Shown here: one piece after another, positions 20,578 to 22,582 of the stretch
How positions within the stretch are numbered: position 1 is the first letter of the stretch
Layout of the letters: every line of letters starts with the position of its first letter
Origin: a virus
Direction: 5' to 3' (one strand)
Length of the DNA: 22,582 nucleotides
Virus record (IMG/VR): IMGVR_UViG_3300009181_003195
Span: 1-22,582 of that record
The notes under the pieces: model-generated
The model's input: only the letters and a program-made list of their open reading frames with translations
Told to the model about the DNA's origin: nothing
Databases searched by the model: none
Position numbers and translations under genes: made by a program

Positions 20578-20612
20578 TGACAACATCACAACACAACATA
20601 CAAAGGAAATAT

Positions 20613-20948
20613 ATGTTTACATTCGCCTGTGCCTCTATCGAAGGTCTCACTCTCAACCAAAAACGTGAAACGCTCAAAGCGCTCCGTGAAAGCATCAAGC
20701 AGGACGTAGCGTCACGCAAATTCGCTCGCTTGGTTAACTCTGAAGCAAAAGCGCAAGCACGTGCTGACAAGGTCACAGCTTCTATCGCTCGTGCTGAAGC
20801 AAGGTTGCAAAAACTGCTCGCCAAGCAGGTAGGTGCTGTAGGTAGCAAAGCACTCAAAGCAAACCGCAAACCCTCTAAGGTTGTCACTTATGGTGCAGAA
20901 GCAAACGCAATTGCTGCTGCTATCATGGCGAAAAAGCAAAGCGCTTAA
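20613..20948 (+). CDS. Basic Ala/Lys-rich protein under tandem promoters, unknown function
   Basis: The ATG at 20613 has a good AAGGAAA site (20603-20609). The 111-residue product is basic and Ala/Lys/Arg-rich, with helical stretches (KRETLKALRESIKQDVASRK; ARADKVTASIARAEARLQKL) and a KANRKPSK segment, suggesting a nucleic-acid-binding or nucleoid-like protein. I recognise no family. The DNA is much richer in G+C than its surroundings: 31 of 60 bases in 20701-20760 against 20 of 60 in 21541-21600. The third codon positions favour CTC, CGC and GCT. This may be codon choice for very high expression or recent acquisition. Two strong promoters support high early expression. Confidence 0.8.
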   Translation: MFTFACASIEGLTLNQKRETLKALRESIKQDVASRKFARLVNSEAKAQARADKVTASIARAEARLQKLLAKQVGAVGSKALKANRKPSKVVTYGAEANAIAAAIMAKKQSA

Positions 20949-20972
20949 ACCGAAAGGATCGCATCCTCTAGG

Positions 20973-20995
20973 TGCCGATTGAAAAATTATCGGCA
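20973..20995 (+). other. Hairpin, 7-bp stem TGCCGAT/ATCGGCA
   Basis: A perfect seven-base stem with a nine-base A-rich loop, 24 bases after the stop of the basic-protein gene. No T-run follows, so it is a poor intrinsic terminator. It might protect the 3' end of the transcript or bind a protein. Confidence 0.45.
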
Positions 20996-21004
20996 ACTAA
21001 TATT

Positions 21005-21045
21005 ATAACGCTTTCAGGACGAATACCCTCCTGTCAGTGCGTTAT
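21005..21045 (+). other. Two-tier hairpin ATAACGC...GCGTTAT with inner CAGGA/TCCTG
   Basis: Outer stem of seven pairs (21005-21011 with 21039-21045) and inner stem of five pairs (21015-21019 with 21029-21033) separated by an asymmetric internal loop, ending in a nine-base loop. This nested pairing is stronger than expected by chance in a short spacer and suggests an RNA element. A further small hairpin, AGACC-gtaaa-GGTCT, follows at 21055-21069. Confidence 0.5.
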
Positions 21046-21071
21046 TGTAGTAGTAGACCGTAAAGGTCTGC

Positions 21072-21115
21072 TATTATATCAAATGCTTGCCTAAATGTAG
21101 GTTTTTGATATAATA
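21072..21115. repeat. Perfect 12-bp inverted repeat enclosing a promoter
   Basis: TATTATATCAAA (21072-21083) is the exact reverse complement of TTTGATATAATA (21104-21115), with 20 bases between. The right arm contains the -10 box of the promoter at 21087, and the left arm places a TATAAT on the opposite strand. Inner CCTA...TAGG (21090-21101 area) can extend the hairpin. It may be a two-sided operator overlapping the promoter or an RNA hairpin on read-through transcripts. Confidence 0.65.
21087..21114 (+). promoter_or_regulatory. Promoter P3 (TTGCCT-N16-TATAAT) for the 38-residue peptide gene
   Basis: TTGCCT at 21087-21092 and TATAAT at 21109-21114 with the same 16-base spacing as P1 and P2. 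The start point is near 21121, about 17 bases before the ATG at 21138, with the AAGGAG site in between. It is fully contained in the 12-bp inverted repeat. Confidence 0.75.
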
Positions 21116-21137
21116 GTAAACAACAAGGAGAGAGAAA

Positions 21138-21254
21138 ATGGCAAAAAGAAAAACGCCAAAAACCTTAGGTGAATTGCTTCGCAAGCGCCTCAAGGTCAAA
21201 CCGACACTAGGTGCACTACTTAGAGTCCGTTTGGGTTTACCGGTAACGGTATAA
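21138..21254 (+). CDS. 38-residue basic peptide made of two repeats
   Basis: The ATG at 21138 has one of the best ribosome sites in the window (AAGGAGAGAG, from 21125) and its own promoter. The product begins MAKRKTPK and then has two copies of a 14-residue unit: TLGELLRKRLKVKP and TLGALLRVRLGLPV. Each copy would form a short amphipathic helix, with Leu on one face and Arg/Lys on the other. It is strongly basic with no acidic residue other than one Glu. The family is unknown. A host-targeting or nucleic-acid-binding peptide, or a membrane-active one, is possible. Strong expression signals support that it is real. Confidence 0.68.
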   Translation: MAKRKTPKTLGELLRKRLKVKPTLGALLRVRLGLPVTV

Positions 21255-21377
21255 CCACAGAAGTGCTTAGAATGGTACTTATTGCGCTTAGATGGTCTCG
21301 GAAAACCTATCAGGATTTACCAGGACGCACTAGGACAATCTGAAATGAAAACTAAGACCATTCAATAGCACCTATGC

Positions 21378-21397
21378 AGCGACAATGGTAGCGACAA
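21378..21397. repeat. Two copies of AGCGACAA, 12-base period
   Basis: AGCGACAA occurs at 21378-21385 and 21390-21397, four bases apart. It lies directly before the TGACACTTT array and shares its GACA core. Together they make five GACA-containing units within about 60 bases ahead of the gene at 21462. Confidence 0.45.
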
Positions 21398-21408
21398 ATC
21401 ACACAAAA

Positions 21409-21438
21409 TGACACTTTTTGACACTTTGTGACACTTTG
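21409..21438. repeat. Three tandem copies of TGACACTTTK, 10-base period
   Basis: TGACACTTTT, TGACACTTTG and TGACACTTTG follow one another without gaps at 21409, 21419 and 21429. A 10-base period puts each unit on the same face of the helix, as in iteron or operator arrays. The array ends 23 bases before the ATG at 21462 and includes a TTGACA at 21418-21423 with a weak TATTAG -10 18 bases on. Confidence 0.7.
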
Positions 21439-21461
21439 AGGTATTAGAGAGGTAAAATATA

Positions 21462-21695
21462 ATGGCAATACATTATAAATTGGTGAAGGTAGAAGATAAT
21501 AAACCGTTGCAATATACGGTTTTATCAGAAGGTGAGTATTATTCATTGTTGGATTCTCTGACAGTATATAATAACCATCTAACTGATTCGGAACCATATG
21601 AGTCGGATGGTGATGATTTTGCTGAATGGGAAGCAAATTATTTTCATTTCGAATCTTTGGATCGTAAGATTGGCATTTTTAATGGAGTTATGTAA
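21462..21695 (+). CDS. 77-residue hypothetical protein
   Basis: AGAGAGG (21446-21452) precedes the ATG. The product is acidic and aromatic-rich, starting MAIHYKLVKVEDNKPLQYTV, likely beta strands, then GEYYSLLDSLTVYNN and a YESDGDDFAEWEANYFHFES stretch. No family is recognised. Downstream of the GACA repeat array, its expression may be controlled by that element. The stop overlaps the next ATG (TAATG). Confidence 0.68.
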   Translation: MAIHYKLVKVEDNKPLQYTVLSEGEYYSLLDSLTVYNNHLTDSEPYESDGDDFAEWEANYFHFESLDRKIGIFNGVM

Positions 21696-21949
21696 TGAGT
21701 AAACGGACATATTATCAATACTGTGAAATGTATGATGAAATTTTGGATGATTGTGAAGGTGAGGTAATGATAGCAGGCATTAGATTCTCTCCTTCTTACA
21801 TATTAAAAGAATTAGATCCAACTGCATATCGTTTAGGTGTGTTAGATTTGATGGATTCTATCGAGGAAGAAGATGATCCAGAATCGTTAAAAGAGATGGA
21901 TGCTTATTTGTTAGATATTATCGAACAAACGAAATTCGATTATTATTAA
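21695..21949 (+). CDS. 84-residue acidic phage protein, unknown function
   Basis: The product has a helical start (TYYQYCEMYDEILDD), a central VMIAGIRFSPSYILKELDPTAYRLG (two parts) and a very acidic helix (SIEEEDDPESLKEMDAYLLDIIEQ). I recall the AG..F..S.ILKELDPTAYR pattern from many small phage proteins but no function. It is coupled to the previous gene and followed by a UUCG hairpin. Confidence 0.72.
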   Translation: MSKRTYYQYCEMYDEILDDCEGEVMIAGIRFSPSYILKELDPTAYRLGVLDLMDSIEEEDDPESLKEMDAYLLDIIEQTKFDYY

Positions 21950-21960
21950 CATTTAGCATA

Positions 21961-21984
21961 TTGAGTTAGTTTCGACTAACTTAA
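21961..21984 (+). terminator. Hairpin with TTCG tetraloop, likely terminator or processing site
   Basis: TTGAGTTAGT (21961-21970) and ACTAACTTAA (21975-21984) form a ten-pair stem with one G-U, closed by a TTCG tetraloop, 11 bases after the preceding stop. The T-run after it is poor (TACTTTAG), so termination may be partial. Its 3' strand, TAATACTTTA (21982-21991), can instead pair with TAAAGTATTA (22017-22026). Confidence 0.5.
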
Positions 21985-22028
21985 TACTTTAGTATTCTAG
22001 CGGTAGTGTGGAGTATTAAAGTATTAGG

Positions 22029-22057
22029 TTGCCAAAATGATGGTAGTTTAGTATAAT
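22029..22057 (+). promoter_or_regulatory. TTGCCA-type promoter (TTGCCA-N17-TATAAT)
   Basis: TTGCCA at 22029-22034 and TATAAT at 22052-22057, spacer 17. The expected start point (about 22064) falls within a run of eight T (22060-22067), which could cause slippage during initiation. The ATG at 22081 follows GAGG (22071-22074). Confidence 0.78.
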
Positions 22058-22080
22058 GGTTTTTTTTAATGAGGTACAAA

Positions 22081-22239
22081 ATGGAAAACAATGAAATGTA
22101 TTTTTCTACCCTTTCCGTAGCAACGGGTTGGGCAATCAATTTGGTTAATTTGGTACAAAATACTAAATTGTCCGATGAAGATAAAGCAGAGATTTTGATG
22201 AATGTTGTTGAGTTAATCAACGAATCACAACCAATATAA
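22081..22239 (+). CDS. 52-residue hypothetical protein
   Basis: The ATG at 22081 follows AATGAGG. The product starts MENNEMYFSTLSVATGWAIN and has two helices (VATGWAINLVNLVQNT; DEDKAEILMNVVELINES). It is small, acidic and soluble, with no named family. It is the first gene read from the promoter at 22029. Confidence 0.68.
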   Translation: MENNEMYFSTLSVATGWAINLVNLVQNTKLSDEDKAEILMNVVELINESQPI

Positions 22240-22240
22240 T

Positions 22241-22456
22241 ATGAAAACAGTATCAATCGGTTTTTTCCGTGATGATGGTGATTTTGCATTATTTGCAACC
22301 CTCAACAATCTAGATGAGCATCTAAGTGATGATGCTTTTGCTAAATTGATTGAGCATATTGCGTCAGAATTGCGTAAATCAACAAATGACGAAGTGCATA
22401 TCCTAGAGCGGGAAGATGCTTTGTGTTATATTACAATGCCTGATAGCATTTATTAA
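22241..22456 (+). CDS. 71-residue hypothetical protein
   Basis: The ATG lies two bases after the previous stop without its own strong ribosome site, so reinitiation is likely. The product has beta strands (TVSIGFFRDDGDFALFATLN), a helix (DDAFAKLIEHIASELRK) and another strand region (VHILEREDALCYITMPD), looking like a compact alpha/beta domain. No family is recognised. Confidence 0.65.
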   Translation: MKTVSIGFFRDDGDFALFATLNNLDEHLSDDAFAKLIEHIASELRKSTNDEVHILEREDALCYITMPDSIY

Positions 22457-22463
22457 TCTAATT

Positions 22464-22494
22464 AGATAGTATTTTCAGTTAGTGAATACTATCT
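22464..22494 (+). terminator. Perfect 10-bp hairpin, possible terminator with following T-run
   Basis: AGATAGTATT (22464-22473) pairs perfectly with AATACTATCT (22485-22494), loop 11. A run of seven T lies about 12 bases after it, inside a second inverted repeat TTGTGA...TCACAA (22494-22516). The distance to the T-run is longer than usual for an intrinsic terminator, so the second, T-loop hairpin may be the regulatory part for the next gene. Confidence 0.45.
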
Positions 22495-22533
22495 TGTGAG
22501 GTTGATTTTTTTCACAACAAACGAAAGGTAATT

Positions 22534-22582
22534 ATGCCAAATTGGTGTAGTAATTATATTGAGTTAGAGCATTCTGACTCTG
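22534..22582 (+). CDS. Second Api92/YubB-like protein, 3' end cut by window edge
   Basis: Only 16 codons are visible: MPNWCSNYIELEHSDS. This matches the start of the protein at 17757 (MPNWCTNVATINHGDS), with the MPNWC signature of the YubB ferredoxin-like family. GAAAGG (22523-22528) precedes the ATG at a proper distance. The two genes are therefore probable paralogues about 4.8 kb apart. Confidence 0.72.
   Translation, partial: MPNWCSNYIELEHSDS

Larger units (their letters stand above)
20229..20612 (+). other. Intergenic regulatory region, no gene seen
   Basis: I see no convincing ORF on either strand. The start has an inverted repeat GGTAGG...CCTACC (about 20243-20276) that may end the upstream transcript, though no T-run follows. 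It then holds the second copy of the 21-base repeat (20303), two near-identical promoters (20435, 20550) and a GTATTC...GAATAC inverted repeat between them (20514-20538). The first third is richer in C than its surroundings on this strand. It looks like the control region of the 20613 gene. Confidence 0.6.
21255..21461 (+). ncRNA. Possible structured RNA region with mutually exclusive pairings
   Basis: No clear gene lies here. GTGCT plus GAATGGT (21263-21276) can pair with ACCATTC plus AGCAC (21358-21370), closing a domain of about 108 bases. A second copy, GATGGTCT (21291-21298), can pair with AGACCAT at the same 3' site, so the two cannot form together. There is no T-arm or CCA-type tRNA pattern. 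A 23-codon frame from ATG 21272 (MVLIALRWSRKTYQDL...) has no good ribosome site. The RNA call is tentative. Confidence 0.35.

Noticed and set aside
20471-20887. 138-codon minus-strand frame
   Set aside because: It is mostly the shadow of the basic-protein gene at 20613 and spans both tandem promoters; its Cys/Phe/Ile-rich tail comes from reading the promoter region backwards.
21263-21371. Possible tRNA or tmRNA-like fold
   Set aside because: No T-arm consensus, no seven-base acceptor closing at tRNA distance and no recognisable anticodon loop; only the paired-end domain described as a possible RNA remains.

Overview
The window looks like part of the genome of a lytic tailed phage of the T4-like (myovirus) type. 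The evidence is a set of T4-type replication and nucleotide genes (Zn/TOPRIM primase, FEN-type RNase H, ThyX, NrdA/NrdB, thioredoxin, MazG-like protein, GroES-like co-chaperonin), very tight packing with ATGA/TAATG stop-start overlaps, and many small unnamed genes nearly all on one strand. I see no tRNA, rRNA, CRISPR array, integrase or transposase. The phage-borne IscU, IscA and ErpA closely resemble the ISC proteins of gamma/betaproteobacteria as I recall them, so a proteobacterial host that uses the ISC system is likely; this is inference.

Layout. (1) 1-4269, lysis and envelope block: i-spanin, overlapping o-spanin, a 15-codon ORF, then iscU-iscA-erpA, a GH19 endolysin, a secreted nuclease and five small membrane or secreted proteins that include the holin candidates. 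(2) 4288-13534, replication and nucleotide block: primase, thyX, nrdA, an amidotransferase-like protein, small membrane proteins, thioredoxin, nrdB, a GIY-YIG-like nuclease, RNase H and a nucleotidyltransferase-fold protein with a changed active site. (3) 13655-17585: a consensus promoter, small genes, a 719-residue metallopeptidase-like/VWA protein of CobT type, a MazG-like protein and a co-chaperonin with its own consensus promoter. (4) 17588-22582: a run of small, mostly unknown genes. It holds a probable minus-strand gene, two ferredoxin-fold Api92/YubB-like proteins, and a regulatory zone (20229-21461) with tandem TTGCCA-type promoters, stacked hairpins, direct repeats, a G+C-rich basic-protein gene and a 38-residue peptide made of two repeats.

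How the parts fit. NrdA/NrdB, thioredoxin, ThyX and the MazG-like protein would supply and police the dNTP pool. Primase and RNase H act on Okazaki fragments, and GroES would adapt the host chaperonin. The most unusual part is the iron-sulfur trio: scaffold plus two A-type carriers, without cysteine desulfurase or chaperones, set between the spanins and the endolysin and apparently translated in one coupled chain with them. The second is the 20.2-21.5 kb regulatory zone around a small repeat peptide and a possible structured RNA.
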